DNA of 35,543 bases from an uncultured Mucilaginibacter sp. (GTDB lineage Bacteria > Bacteroidota > Bacteroidia > Sphingobacteriales > Sphingobacteriaceae). The notes beneath the pieces are model-generated. The model had not been told where the DNA came from and made no database searches. It saw nothing but the letters and a program-made list of their open reading frames with translations. Positions 8,360 through 16,669 of this stretch are shown here, in pieces (position 1 is the first letter of the stretch; every line of letters begins with the position of its first letter). The position numbers and the translations under genes are program-made. The DNA lies in the NCBI GenBank assembly GCA_903891475.1, contig CAITEP010000047.1, forward strand, positions 1-35,543. The letters are read 5' to 3'.

Positions 8360-9589
8360 ATGAGCAGCAATTATAAGTTTCTAGTATACTTAATTATTTT
8401 ATTATCTCCAGTTTTTTCAATCGCGCAAAGCAACAACTTCATTTCGGTTAAAGGGAAAGCAATTATTGGCACGGATAATAAACCATTCCTGATAAGAGGA
8501 ACTAATTTGGGTAATTGGTTGGTGCCAGAAGGTTACATGTTTAAATTTAAAACCACCAGTTCTCCAAGATTGATAGATCAGGCTTTTACCGAACTCTTAG
8601 GTCCGGAAGAGGCGAAGGCTTTTTGGCTAAAGTATCAGGATACTTATATTACAGCTGCCGATATACACTACTTGAAAACAACAGGTATCAATTCCATTAG
8701 GGTACCATTTAACTATCGGTTGTTTACTTACGAGAATTATTTGGGACAGAATAACCCAAATAGAGGGTTTGAACTATTGGATAGGGTAATAGGTTGGTGT
8801 AAAGCCGAAGGGTTATATGTGATTTTAGATATGCACTGCGCTCCCGGAGGCCAAACCGGTGCTAATATTGATGATGGACTTGGGTATCCGTTTTTGTATA
8901 AAAGCAAGGCCATGCGGGAGCAAACCATTGCTATTTGGAAAAGCATTGCCGCGCATTACAAAAACGAAACCACTGTAATGGGTTATGATTTATTAAATGA
9001 GCCGATAGCCACCTATTTTAAGGCTGAAGAGTTTAACCCATACCTTGAACCATTGTATAAAGATATTACCAAAGCCATCCGAAGCGTTGATGCTAATCAT
9101 ATTTTGTTTTTAGGGGGTGCCCAGTGGGATAGCAATTTTAAGGTTTTTGGTGCTCCTTTTGATACCAAACTTGTTTATACCTTCCATAAATATTGGACAC
9201 CAACCACTCAGGAAGTAATACAAGAGTATGTTGACTTTAGAGATAAGTACAATGTACCTATTTACTGCGGCGAAACTGGCGAAAACAAAGATGAATGGGT
9301 TAATGATTTTAGATTATTGTTAGAGAAAAATAATATTGGCTGGCATTATTGGCCCTATAAAAAGATGGATAATGAGGCAGGTGTTCTTACCTTTAGTATG
9401 CCCGATGGCTATGATAAAATTATTGATTATGCCGAAAAAAACAGGCAAGATTTTGATGCCATTTTAAAATTAGCACCAGCTGATAGAGAAGAAATAAAAA
9501 AGGCACTTTACGGCTTTTTAAACAATTGCAAATTTGAAAACTGCAGGGCAAATAAGGGGTATGTAAAGGCTTTGGCGATGGATAAGTAA
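8360..9589 (+). CDS. secreted glycoside hydrolase family 5 (cellulase-like)
   Basis: A 409-aa secreted enzyme with a signal peptide ending near FSIAQ. The family 5 TIM-barrel is marked by FLIRGTNLGNWL (43-54), SIRVPFNYR (112-120), LDMHCAPGGQ (156-165), the acid/base YDLLNEP with Glu214, HKYW (276-279), the nucleophile YCGETGE with Glu305, and a late GWHYWPYK. Both catalytic glutamates are present, so the enzyme should be active on a beta-glucan or related beta-linked substrate. The exact substrate cannot be read from the sequence; exo-beta-1,3-glucanase-like and endoglucanase activities are both possible. It stands alone, with no SusC/SusD pair or other carbohydrate genes beside it. Confidence 0.9.
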   Translation: MSSNYKFLVYLIILLSPVFSIAQSNNFISVKGKAIIGTDNKPFLIRGTNLGNWLVPEGYMFKFKTTSSPRLIDQAFTELLGPEEAKAFWLKYQDTYITAADIHYLKTTGINSIRVPFNYRLFTYENYLGQNNPNRGFELLDRVIGWCKAEGLYVILDMHCAPGGQTGANIDDGLGYPFLYKSKAMREQTIAIWKSIAAHYKNETTVMGYDLLNEPIATYFKAEEFNPYLEPLYKDITKAIRSVDANHILFLGGAQWDSNFKVFGAPFDTKLVYTFHKYWTPTTQEVIQEYVDFRDKYNVPIYCGETGENKDEWVNDFRLLLEKNNIGWHYWPYKKMDNEAGVLTFSMPDGYDKIIDYAEKNRQDFDAILKLAPADREEIKKALYGFLNNCKFENCRANKGYVKALAMDK

Positions 9590-9630
9590 GGATTTTAAGT
9601 ATTAACAAACATTGCTTGAACTGGGCTCAA

Positions 9631-9690
9631 TTAGCTATCTTGTAGAGAGTCAATATCTCTTAAATCTTTGAATTTGTTAGTTGTAGGCAT
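9631..9690 (-). pseudogene. possible C-terminal remnant of a nucleotidyltransferase-like toxin gene
   Basis: Just downstream of the small gene at 9707-9919, in another frame, a 19-codon stretch ends NKFKDLRDIDSLQDS before TAA. This resembles the (G)RxKDLxDIExL tail that I recall from nucleotidyltransferase (AbiEii-like) partners of such small proteins. A TAG blocks the frame 21 nt upstream of its ATG. The match is short and rests on memory of the family pattern, so this is a suggestion only. Confidence 0.25.
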
Positions 9691-9706
9691 GTAAATTTCT
9701 GGCAAC

Positions 9707-9919
9707 CTACACTAATCTCCTTTTGAAAACTACTTTCTCTATTTTTTCAGGAAATGTCCCGTTTGAATTGGTAAAATATTTTCTTCTTAGCCTGGCGACT
9801 TCTTGCAGACGTTCGGAAACAGGTTTTGACCTCCAAAAAAGCACATCCAGTCGGTCTTCATCAGCCATTTTAACCTGATTTGCAACTAAAACTATTTTAC
9901 GGGTCAGGTAGAAATTCAA
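9707..9919 (-). CDS. small hypothetical protein, antitoxin-like
   Basis: A 70-aa product if read from a TTG at 9919, or 53 aa from the ATG at 9868 (MADEDRLDVLFW). The upstream frame is closed by a TAA shortly before the TTG. The core DVLFWRSKPVSERLQEVARLRRKYF, predicted helical and charged, resembles small proteins that in Bacteroidota and cyanobacteria sit directly upstream of nucleotidyltransferase-type toxins. No intact partner follows; only a 19-codon remnant candidate is seen at 9631-9690. It is flanked by a GH5 gene and an oxidoreductase, with generous non-coding sequence on both sides. Function unproven; it may be an orphaned antitoxin or a decaying gene. Confidence 0.5.
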   Translation of the reverse strand: MNFYLTRKIVLVANQVKMADEDRLDVLFWRSKPVSERLQEVARLRRKYFTNSNGTFPEKIEKVVFKRRLV

Positions 9920-9985
9920 TATTTATCATAAATGTATGAAATAAACACCAATTATTTTAGTTTATTTCACTTTAAACCTTCATTC

Positions 9986-10978
9986 CTATACCAAAACAAT
10001 TTTACCAAACTGGGTACTATTATCCATTTTTTTTATGGCTTCATTCGCATTGGCTAAAGGTAAAATACAATCAATAACCGGAATTATTTTGTGTTGGTTT
10101 ACAAAAGCAAGCATTTTTCCAAATTCTTCGGTGGTACCCATGGTGGTGCCTAATATTTGAAGTTGTTTCCAAAATATTTTCCTGCCGTTTAGTTCGGGTA
10201 TATTGCCCGCGGTACCGCCAAAAAATACAATCCTAGCACTTGGATTAGCCAAGTCAATAAAGTTTACAAAGCCATCGCCTAGGGCACTGTCAATAATAAC
10301 AGCAAAGCCACCACTTAGGTTGAGTAATATTTCAGACCATTGTGAATCCTTATAATTTACCCCGCCCTTTGCCCCTAATGCTAGCGCTTTGGCAAGTTTT
10401 ATTTCATTTCCGGTAGTAACATAAACCTCGCAACCAGCAGCAACAGCAAACTGCAAGGCTAATGTACCGGTACCGCTTCCAACTCCGGATATTAAGACCT
10501 TATCCCCATTTTTGGCATTTCCTTTTGTAAAAAGCGCACGGTAGGCTGTTAATCCTGCCAAAGGCAAAGCAGCTGCTTGTTCAAACGTCAGGTGTGATGG
10601 CTTTGGGAATACACATTCGGCATTAACCTTTACATATTCTGCAAAGGTTCCATCATCTGGTAGGCCTAAAATTTTAAAATCTTTGCCTTGAAAGGAGGGG
10701 TTGCTTCCCCAATCATAGCCGGGGTTAATAATAACCTCTTTGCCTAGCCAATCCTTATTTACTTCAACACCAACTTCGGTAACAATTCCTGCACCATCCG
10801 AGCCTAAAATAGTTGGGTATTTTATACCTGCATATTTGCCGATAGTAATCCAATAGTCTCGCCTGTTTAATGCCGCGGCTTTTATTTTTATTAAAACTTC
10901 ATTGGCATTTAATTCGGGGGTATTTACTTCCTCTAACACTAAAGGTTGTTCTGCTGCTGCTAATACTACGGCTTTCAT
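9986..10978 (-). CDS. zinc-independent MDR-family NAD(P)H oxidoreductase
   Basis: A 330-aa medium-chain dehydrogenase/reductase of the quinone oxidoreductase-like group. The GroES-like N-terminal half has ALNRRDYW (37-43) and LGSDGAG (58-64), where zinc-dependent alcohol dehydrogenases carry Cys and GHE zinc ligands; these are missing, so no catalytic zinc is expected. The Rossmann domain has VLISGVGSGTGTLALQFA (about 161-178) for NAD(P)H, then GFAVIIDSALG. Substrate is unknown: a quinone, enone or aldehyde is possible. It lies downstream of sod on the same strand, but a strong hairpin (10997-11031) separates them, so its expression would be readthrough or from an unseen promoter. Confidence 0.85.
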   Translation of the reverse strand: MKAVVLAAAEQPLVLEEVNTPELNANEVLIKIKAAALNRRDYWITIGKYAGIKYPTILGSDGAGIVTEVGVEVNKDWLGKEVIINPGYDWGSNPSFQGKDFKILGLPDDGTFAEYVKVNAECVFPKPSHLTFEQAAALPLAGLTAYRALFTKGNAKNGDKVLISGVGSGTGTLALQFAVAAGCEVYVTTGNEIKLAKALALGAKGGVNYKDSQWSEILLNLSGGFAVIIDSALGDGFVNFIDLANPSARIVFFGGTAGNIPELNGRKIFWKQLQILGTTMGTTEEFGKMLAFVNQHKIIPVIDCILPLANANEAIKKMDNSTQFGKIVLV

Positions 10979-10996
10979 AGATTGATTATATTGATA

Positions 10997-11031
10997 AAAA
11001 GGCGATAAAACTTTGGGTTCTATCGCCTTTT
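10997..11031 (-). terminator. intrinsic terminator of sod
   Basis: An 11-bp perfect stem pairs 10997-11007 (aaaaggcgata) with 11021-11031 (tatcgcctttt) around a 13-nt loop. On the minus strand it is followed by TTTTTA. It lies between the sod stop and the oxidoreductase start. Confidence 0.8.
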
Positions 11032-11055
11032 ATGTATTATGTTAAATTTTAAAGA

Positions 11056-11664
11056 TTATATCGCTTTTGCATAAAGCTCGGCAACATGATTCCAATTAAT
11101 TACGCTCCAAATACCAGCTAAATAATCGGGACGACGGTTTTGATATTTTAAATAATAGGCATGTTCCCAAACGTCGATACCTAAAATTGGGATCCCTTTT
11201 ACTTCGGCAATATCCATTAATGGATTATCTTGATTAGGAGTTGAGCATACTGCCAATTTTTTATCGGCTGTTACAATTAACCAAGCCCAGCCTGAGCCAA
11301 AACGAGTTGCTCCTGCTTCATTTACCTTTGTTTTTAAATCTGCAAAAGATCCGAACGTGCTGTGTATAGCATCAGCTAGCGCACCTGTAGGTTCGCCACC
11401 ACCATTTGGAGAAAGCAAAGTCCAAAATAAGGTATGATTATAATGACCGCCACCGTTGTTACGTACAGGCATTGGGAATTTTGAGATATTTTTAATGATA
11501 TCCTCTATATTGCTATCCGCTTCTGGCTTTCCTTCCAAGGCTTTGTTAAGGTTTGTAACATAAGCTTGATGGTGCTTGCCATGGTGAATTTCCATTGTCA
11601 ATTTATCAATGTGGGGTTCTAATGCATCTGTAGCATATGCTAACGCCGGTAATGTAAATGCCAT
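11056..11664 (-). CDS. sodA: superoxide dismutase, Mn/Fe family (Mn-type signature)
   Basis: Converts superoxide to oxygen and hydrogen peroxide in the cytosol. The 202-aa product has all four metal ligands: His27 (EIHHGKHH), His77 ([11 protein letters not shown]), Asp164 and His168 (DVWEHAYY). The outer-sphere glutamine that separates the Mn and Fe types is at Gln145 (TPNQDNPLM), with Gly73 in the position where iron enzymes have Gln. This favours Mn, though cambialistic use cannot be excluded. No signal peptide is present. It has its own -7 box upstream (11700-11707) and a terminator downstream, so it is monocistronic. Confidence 0.95.
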   Translation of the reverse strand: MAFTLPALAYATDALEPHIDKLTMEIHHGKHHQAYVTNLNKALEGKPEADSNIEDIIKNISKFPMPVRNNGGGHYNHTLFWTLLSPNGGGEPTGALADAIHSTFGSFADLKTKVNEAGATRFGSGWAWLIVTADKKLAVCSTPNQDNPLMDIAEVKGIPILGIDVWEHAYYLKYQNRRPDYLAGIWSVINWNHVAELYAKAI

Positions 11665-11699
11665 AATTTTGATTTTTTAAGTTAATTGATAGTACGATT

Positions 11700-11707
11700 C
11701 AAATATA
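11700..11707 (-). promoter_or_regulatory. -7 box of the sod promoter
   Basis: TATATTTG on the minus strand, an exact TAnnTTTG match 35 nt upstream of the sod ATG. No convincing TTG at -33. Confidence 0.45.
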
Positions 11708-11774
11708 AAGCGTTGAGTGGATAAAATGTTCTAATAATTGTCAAGTTTTTATATTTTAATAAATTACAGTCTTT

Positions 11775-12245
11775 TTATTTCCTCTTACTTTTAAAAAATG
11801 AGCGAACCAATTCGGCGCATTCATTTTCTTTTATTCCTCCGGTAATGATGGTTTTGGGATGGGTTATTTTTTGATTGAGCCTACCAAAACCTCGTTTAGC
11901 ATCATAAGCCCCAAAAACAATTTTACTTACCTGAAACCAATAGCTTGCACCGGCGCACATTACACAAGGCTCTAGGGTAACGTACAATGTACATTCGGGC
12001 AGGTATTTACCCCCCATAAAATTAGCCGCAGCGGTTAGTGCCTGCATTTCGGCATGTGCTGATACATCGTTTAGGCGCTCAGTAAGATTATGTCCACGAC
12101 CAATAATTTGGCCTTTACATACTACAATAGCCCCAATTGGTATTTCATCCTCTGCCAAAGCTTGTTTTGCTTCTTTAATGGCTTCGTCCATAAAAAAATC
12201 ATCGGGCGAAATGCCTGGCTCATCTTCAAAATTTATATACCTCAT
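11775..12245 (-). CDS. tadA: tRNA-specific adenosine deaminase / nucleoside deaminase
   Basis: A 156-aa zinc-dependent cytidine-deaminase-fold enzyme. Zinc-site motifs are SAHAEMQAL (His64, catalytic Glu66) and LEPCVMCAG (Cys94, Cys97). The pattern NDVSAHAE plus GAYDAKRGF fits TadA, which makes inosine at position 34 of tRNA-Arg(ACG). A free-base or nucleoside deaminase of the same family cannot be fully ruled out. The ATG overlaps the csaA stop by one base (TAATG), so translation is coupled to a tRNA-binding protein, which supports a tRNA role. Confidence 0.88.
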   Translation of the reverse strand: MRYINFEDEPGISPDDFFMDEAIKEAKQALAEDEIPIGAIVVCKGQIIGRGHNLTERLNDVSAHAEMQALTAAANFMGGKYLPECTLYVTLEPCVMCAGASYWFQVSKIVFGAYDAKRGFGRLNQKITHPKTIITGGIKENECAELVRSFFKSKRK

Positions 12246-12580
12246 TATGCTAATTTGCTTCCGTTTGGTACTGGTTTGTCAATGGTAGTAATTACAATAT
12301 CTCCGTTTTCATCCGGAAAACCAGTTAACAAAAACTCCGAGAAAAAATTGGCTATTTGTTTTTTAGGAAAATTCACAACCCCAACAATTTGTTTGCCTAT
12401 CAGAATAGGCTTGGTATAATGCTTAGTTATTTGGGCACTCGTCCATTTTATACCTAGCTGACCAAAATCAACCTGTACCTTGTAGGCGGGCTTTCTGGCT
12501 TCAGGGAAATCCAAAACCTCCAAAATTGTACCTGCATGTAATGCTACTTTTTCAAAATCGCCCCAATTTATTTGTTCCAT
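12245..12580 (-). CDS. csaA: CsaA-like tRNA-binding protein
   Basis: A 111-aa single-domain OB-fold protein with the family signatures HAGTILEVLDFPEARKPAYK (15-34), LGIKWTSAQITKHY (42-55) and VVNFPKKQIANF with SEFLLTGF. CsaA binds tRNA non-specifically and was described as a chaperone with export-related activity in Bacillus. It is translationally coupled to tadA downstream. A -7 box lies only 4 nt upstream of its ATG, so the message may be leaderless. Confidence 0.93.
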   Translation of the reverse strand: MEQINWGDFEKVALHAGTILEVLDFPEARKPAYKVQVDFGQLGIKWTSAQITKHYTKPILIGKQIVGVVNFPKKQIANFFSEFLLTGFPDENGDIVITTIDKPVPNGSKLA

Positions 12581-12584
12581 GTTA

Positions 12585-12592
12585 CAAAGGTA
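12585..12592 (-). promoter_or_regulatory. -7 box abutting the csaA start codon
   Basis: TACCTTTG on the minus strand matches TAnnTTTG and ends 4 nt before the ATG. Transcription would start at or next to the start codon. The -33 TTG is not evident. Confidence 0.4.
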
Positions 12593-12712
12593 TAATCCTG
12601 AAAGTTTTATTTGCCTTTAGATAATATATTTTATAATTTGTACTCGAGTTTAATTTACAATTTGCTAAAATAATATTAGCTTGGAGCGTTAAATTTTAAA
12701 AAGATCATCTAA

Positions 12713-13168
12713 ATGAAAAAAATCTTTGTGCTTGCAATTGTATTATTTACTTTGTTTATCTCTTGTAAAAAAGACACTCCATTTGACCCAGCCAAGCAAG
12801 CGGTTATTGATGATGGTTTGATTCAAACTTATATTAAAGCTAATAACATTCCTGCCATAAAAGATGCATCCGGCTTGTATTACCAGGTTATTACGCCCGG
12901 AACAGGCCCCTATCCAAACATTCTTTCCACTGTGAATGTAAATTATTCCGGTAAATTATTAGATGGTACCGTATTTCAAACAGGAAATATAACTGCACAA
13001 TTAGGCACCTTAATTCAAGGCTGGCAAATAGGTATTCCTTATATCAATAAAGGGGGTAGAATACTTTTAATTATTCCTTCGGCTTTAGGTTATGGTAATA
13101 ACTCACCTGGTGGAGGCATACCGGCAAATGCAGTACTGGTTTTTACAGTTGATTTACTTGGTTTTTAG
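12713..13168 (+). CDS. FKBP-type peptidyl-prolyl isomerase lipoprotein
   Basis: A 151-aa prolyl isomerase with a lipoprotein signal (MKKIFVLAIVLFTLFISCKKD, lipidated Cys18). The FKBP domain covers about residues 50-151: VNVNYSGKLLDGTVFQTG, then LIQGWQIGIPYINKGGRILLIIPSALGYG and IPANAVLVFTVDLL. Most FK506-pocket positions (YSG, the F of VFQ, W, Y of LGYG) are visible. It probably helps fold proteins in the periplasm, anchored to a membrane. Acidic residues directly after the Cys are absent (KKD). It converges with uvrA across 34 bp. Confidence 0.94.
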   Translation: MKKIFVLAIVLFTLFISCKKDTPFDPAKQAVIDDGLIQTYIKANNIPAIKDASGLYYQVITPGTGPYPNILSTVNVNYSGKLLDGTVFQTGNITAQLGTLIQGWQIGIPYINKGGRILLIIPSALGYGNNSPGGGIPANAVLVFTVDLLGF

Positions 13169-13202
13169 GGTTTATCGAAAATACTAATTACTGCGATGAA
13201 CT

Positions 13203-16139
13203 CTACCTAAACCGCTCTTTCAAAAATTTGCCCGTATACGAATCATTTTTGGTTATCAATGCTTCAGGCAGCCCTTCAAAAACCACTTTTCCGCCTTTGT
13301 CTCCGCCTTCAGGGCCTATTTCAATAATCCAGTCGGCGCACTTTATAACATCCATATTGTGTTCAATCACTATAATAGTATTGCCATGATCCAGCAAGGC
13401 ATCGAATGATTTTAGTAGCTTTTTTATATCGGCAAAATGTAGCCCTGTGGTTGGTTCGTCAAAAATAAATAAGGTTTTATGGGTATTGTTGCCCTTCACC
13501 AAAAACGAAGCTAGTTTAATACGCTGTGCCTCGCCACCTGATAAGGTATTGGATGATTGGCCCAGTTGTACATAGCCCAAACCAACATCCATCAATGGTT
13601 TTAATTTGGCTATAATTTTAGGTTCTTTTGCGAAGAAGATTAGCGATTCCTCAATGGTCATCTCCAGTACTTCCGATACATTTTTTTCATTATAGGTGAC
13701 ATCCAGAATATGCTGTTTAAAGCGTTTGCCTCCGCAGGCCTCGCATGCCAGAAAAATATCGGCCATAAACTGCATCTCTATCTTTACTTCGCCTTCGCCC
13801 TGACAAACATCGCATCGTCCTCCCTCTACATTAAAAGAAAATGCCGAAGGCTTTAATCCGGCTGCTTTTGATACCGCTAAAGCGGCATATAAGTTACGTA
13901 TCTCGTCCCAAGCCTTTACATAGGTTACCGGGTTGGAGCGGGATGACCTACCGATAGGGTTTTGATCAACTAATTCAATTTGTTCAATTTTGGCATAATC
14001 GCCATCAATACTATCGTAATAGCCAGTTTGTTCACCATTGTAATTTCCTAAAACTTTTTGCAACGCCGGGGCAAATATGCGTTTTACCAAACTTGTTTTA
14101 CCTGAACCCGAAACACCTGTTACAACGGTTAAAACTCCTAACGGAAACTTCGCATTTACGTTTTGCAGGTTATTTTCGCGAGCGCCTTTTATTTCAATAA
14201 AATCGCTCCATTTACGGCGACTGGATGGGATAGCTATTTCCTCCCTCCCACTCAAATACCTGCCAGTAAGGCTATTCTCGTCTTTAATAATTTCTTTATA
14301 AGTACCCGAAAATATGAGGTTACCTCCATGAGTACCAGCTGCCGGACCAATATCTAAAATATGGTCGGCGGCCTTCATAATTTCTTCTTCGTGCTCAACT
14401 ACCAAAACCGTGTTCCCAACATCGCGTAATGATTTCAAAACGGTAATCAGTCGCTGGGTATCGCGTGGATGCAGGCCAATGCTGGGTTCGTCCAAAACAT
14501 AAATTGAGCCTACCAAGCTACTGCCCAATGAAGTTGCCAAATTGATGCGCTGTGATTCGCCTCCTGATAGTGTGTTTGAAAGCCTGTTGAGTGTTAAATA
14601 ACCAAGCCCCACATTATTTAAAAACACTAATCTATTTTTTATTTCTAGCAATAGGCGTTTACCTATTTTGGCATCTGCTTCGCTTAGTACGAGTGTATCA
14701 AAAAATTCGGAAGCTTTCTCCAGGGGCATCAATACCACATCGGTAATTGATTTATCAGCAATTTTAACATAGGTTGCATCCTGCCTTAATCTGCTTCCTT
14801 GGCATTCAGGACAAGTAGTTTTACCCCTATACCTAGAAAGCAGCACCCTAAATTGTATTTTATAGGTTTGTTCTTCCAATTCCTTAAAAAAGTCATTCAA
14901 CCCTCTAAAATATTGGTTGCCCGTCCATAAAAGCTGCTGTTCCTTTTCGGTCAAAAAATTGTATTGCCTATGTATAGGGAAGTCGAACTTCAGCGCGTTT
15001 TTTATTAAGGCATCGTTCCACTCGCGTAGTTTTTCGCCACGCCAAGGGGCAATAGCACCTTCGTAAATACTTTTTGTTTTGTCGGGTATCACCAAATCGG
15101 CATCAATACCTATTACCTTACCATACCCTTCGCAACGTTTACAAGCACCATAAGGGTTGTTAAAGCTGAAAAAATTAGGGGTAGGCTCCTCAAAGCGCAT
15201 CCCATCCAATTCAAACCGATCGCAAAAAAAGTTTTCCTGCTCTGTATTGTTAAGATGATCCTGAACCCTTACAAAACAGTCGCCTTTGCCTTCAAAAAAG
15301 GCGGTTTGTATCGAGTCGCCTAGTCTGCTCACAGTTTCGTCTTCGTTGTTTTTTACAACACGGTCAACTACTATTTTTATGGCGTTCCGAGTGGTGGCTA
15401 ATGTATTGCCTGCAGTAGCGGTCTCCTTTTCGGCTTTTTTCTTTTTGCTTGCGGCTTTCGGTTTTTTACCTTCCGTTTCGGTTATCACTTGTGTATCCAC
15501 CACTTCCTCTTGCAACCATGAACCATCATCAACAATTGTGCTATCTTCCAACAAATCTTCAATTTTTGCAATACGCCCCTCATATTCAACCCGTACAAAT
15601 CCCTTTTGCATTAATACAGCCATCTCTTCCTTTAAGCTACGGTTATTATGTGGGTAAAGCGGACAAAGTATAGTAACCTGTGTTTCATCAGGCAGTGCCA
15701 TTATAAAGTTGATAACATCCGTCACAGAATCTTTTTTAACCTTATTCCCTGATATTGGAGAAATGGTTTTACCTATACGTGAAAAAAGAAGTTTTAAATA
15801 ATCATAAATTTCGGTGCTGGTACCCACAGTGGAGCGTGGATTAGAAGTGATTACCTTTTGTTCAATGGCTATGGCCGGGGCTATGCCCTTAATATAATCA
15901 ACGTCGGGCTTGTTCATTCTGCCTAAAAACTGCCTGGCATAGGAGGAGAGACTTTCAACATAACGTCTTTGTCCTTCGGCGTATAAAGTATCAAAAGCCA
16001 GAGAGGATTTACCCGAACCCGACATGCCAGTAATTACCACCAACTTATTTTTAGGGATTGCTACATCCATATTTTTTAAGTTGTGTACCCTGGCACCTTT
16101 TATAATAATAAAGTTTTGTGGATTTTTCTCTGCTTCCAT
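13203..16139 (-). CDS. uvrA: excinuclease ABC subunit A
   Basis: UvrA dimers scan DNA for bulky lesions and load UvrB in nucleotide excision repair. The 978-aa protein has two ABC modules: Walker A GMSGSGKSS (38-46) with LSGGESQRINLA and DEPSIGLHPRD, then a second GVSGSGKTSL with LSGGEAQRIKLA and DEPTTGLH. The C-terminal zinc site is intact (CDVC and CEACGG). The first zinc site is not: Cys306 in FFCDRF stands alone where a CxxC is expected, although CKRC (333-336) remains. It is about 40 aa longer than E. coli UvrA, largely through a Lys-rich insertion near 212-250. ATG start at 16139. It appears monocistronic. Confidence 0.98.
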   Translation of the reverse strand: MEAEKNPQNFIIIKGARVHNLKNMDVAIPKNKLVVITGMSGSGKSSLAFDTLYAEGQRRYVESLSSYARQFLGRMNKPDVDYIKGIAPAIAIEQKVITSNPRSTVGTSTEIYDYLKLLFSRIGKTISPISGNKVKKDSVTDVINFIMALPDETQVTILCPLYPHNNRSLKEEMAVLMQKGFVRVEYEGRIAKIEDLLEDSTIVDDGSWLQEEVVDTQVITETEGKKPKAASKKKKAEKETATAGNTLATTRNAIKIVVDRVVKNNEDETVSRLGDSIQTAFFEGKGDCFVRVQDHLNNTEQENFFCDRFELDGMRFEEPTPNFFSFNNPYGACKRCEGYGKVIGIDADLVIPDKTKSIYEGAIAPWRGEKLREWNDALIKNALKFDFPIHRQYNFLTEKEQQLLWTGNQYFRGLNDFFKELEEQTYKIQFRVLLSRYRGKTTCPECQGSRLRQDATYVKIADKSITDVVLMPLEKASEFFDTLVLSEADAKIGKRLLLEIKNRLVFLNNVGLGYLTLNRLSNTLSGGESQRINLATSLGSSLVGSIYVLDEPSIGLHPRDTQRLITVLKSLRDVGNTVLVVEHEEEIMKAADHILDIGPAAGTHGGNLIFSGTYKEIIKDENSLTGRYLSGREEIAIPSSRRKWSDFIEIKGARENNLQNVNAKFPLGVLTVVTGVSGSGKTSLVKRIFAPALQKVLGNYNGEQTGYYDSIDGDYAKIEQIELVDQNPIGRSSRSNPVTYVKAWDEIRNLYAALAVSKAAGLKPSAFSFNVEGGRCDVCQGEGEVKIEMQFMADIFLACEACGGKRFKQHILDVTYNEKNVSEVLEMTIEESLIFFAKEPKIIAKLKPLMDVGLGYVQLGQSSNTLSGGEAQRIKLASFLVKGNNTHKTLFIFDEPTTGLHFADIKKLLKSFDALLDHGNTIIVIEHNMDVIKCADWIIEIGPEGGDKGGKVVFEGLPEALITKNDSYTGKFLKERFR

Positions 16140-16669
16140 TTATATAATTACTTATAAGGCAGTTAATCGGATTTTTTTTTGCTGAATAGCCCAAACTCAA
16201 ATAGCTAATTTTGGTAGACATAAAAGCTTGAATAATCAAATTGCGCCAAAGTGCAAAAATCTTAAAATATTTAGCTGTATCCAAATGGGTTTGTAAATTG
16301 AGACGGGTTATTTTACTAATAATTGTAGAGGTGGCAATAAACTGACAATTTAAAACGTGTAAAAAATTAAAAAACAATAAAGTTTAGTTGATTTTTTGTA
16401 TTTTTAAGTGAGAAAACATTGTTTTTATAAATAAAAACCAGCCATAAAGCAAGTAAACAACCGATAAACCCGTAGCTTATTGTATGCAAACTTGTTAAAT
16501 ATTGTTAAAATGACTCTTTTTTGATTAAAAAATAAAGTATAATTTGTTTTTGTAATGGTAATTTACTTTATTTGATTAACAATTCCTTAACCCTTAAACT
16601 GAACGCTATAGGAAAAAACTCTACTTAAAAACGTATTTAAAAAATTTAATTACATTAAGCTGTTTTTCT
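16140..16669. other. 530-bp non-coding region between uvrA and a sigma factor gene
   Basis: AT-rich sequence between divergent genes with no credible ORF of its own. The right third holds a candidate sigma-gene promoter (16543-16574). A TAATTTTG sequence occurs on the plus strand at 16205-16212, but no gene follows it closely. No tRNA, riboswitch or hairpin terminator was recognised. This is unusually long for such a gene-dense window and could hold a small RNA. Confidence 0.5.
16543..16574 (+). promoter_or_regulatory. candidate promoter of the sigma factor gene
   Basis: TTTG (16543-16546), a 20-nt spacer, then TTTATTTG (16567-16574), which differs from TAnnTTTG at one position. It would give a leader of roughly 90 nt before the ATG at 16670. 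Confidence 0.3.

Noticed and set aside
15286..15657. 123-aa ORF on the plus strand inside uvrA
   Set aside because: Antisense shadow; Ser/Phe-rich composition mirrors the Lys- and Glu-rich UvrA insertion.
16051..16377. 108-aa ORF on the minus strand overlapping the uvrA N-terminus
   Set aside because: It reads the start of uvrA in another frame, has unnatural composition and no family features.
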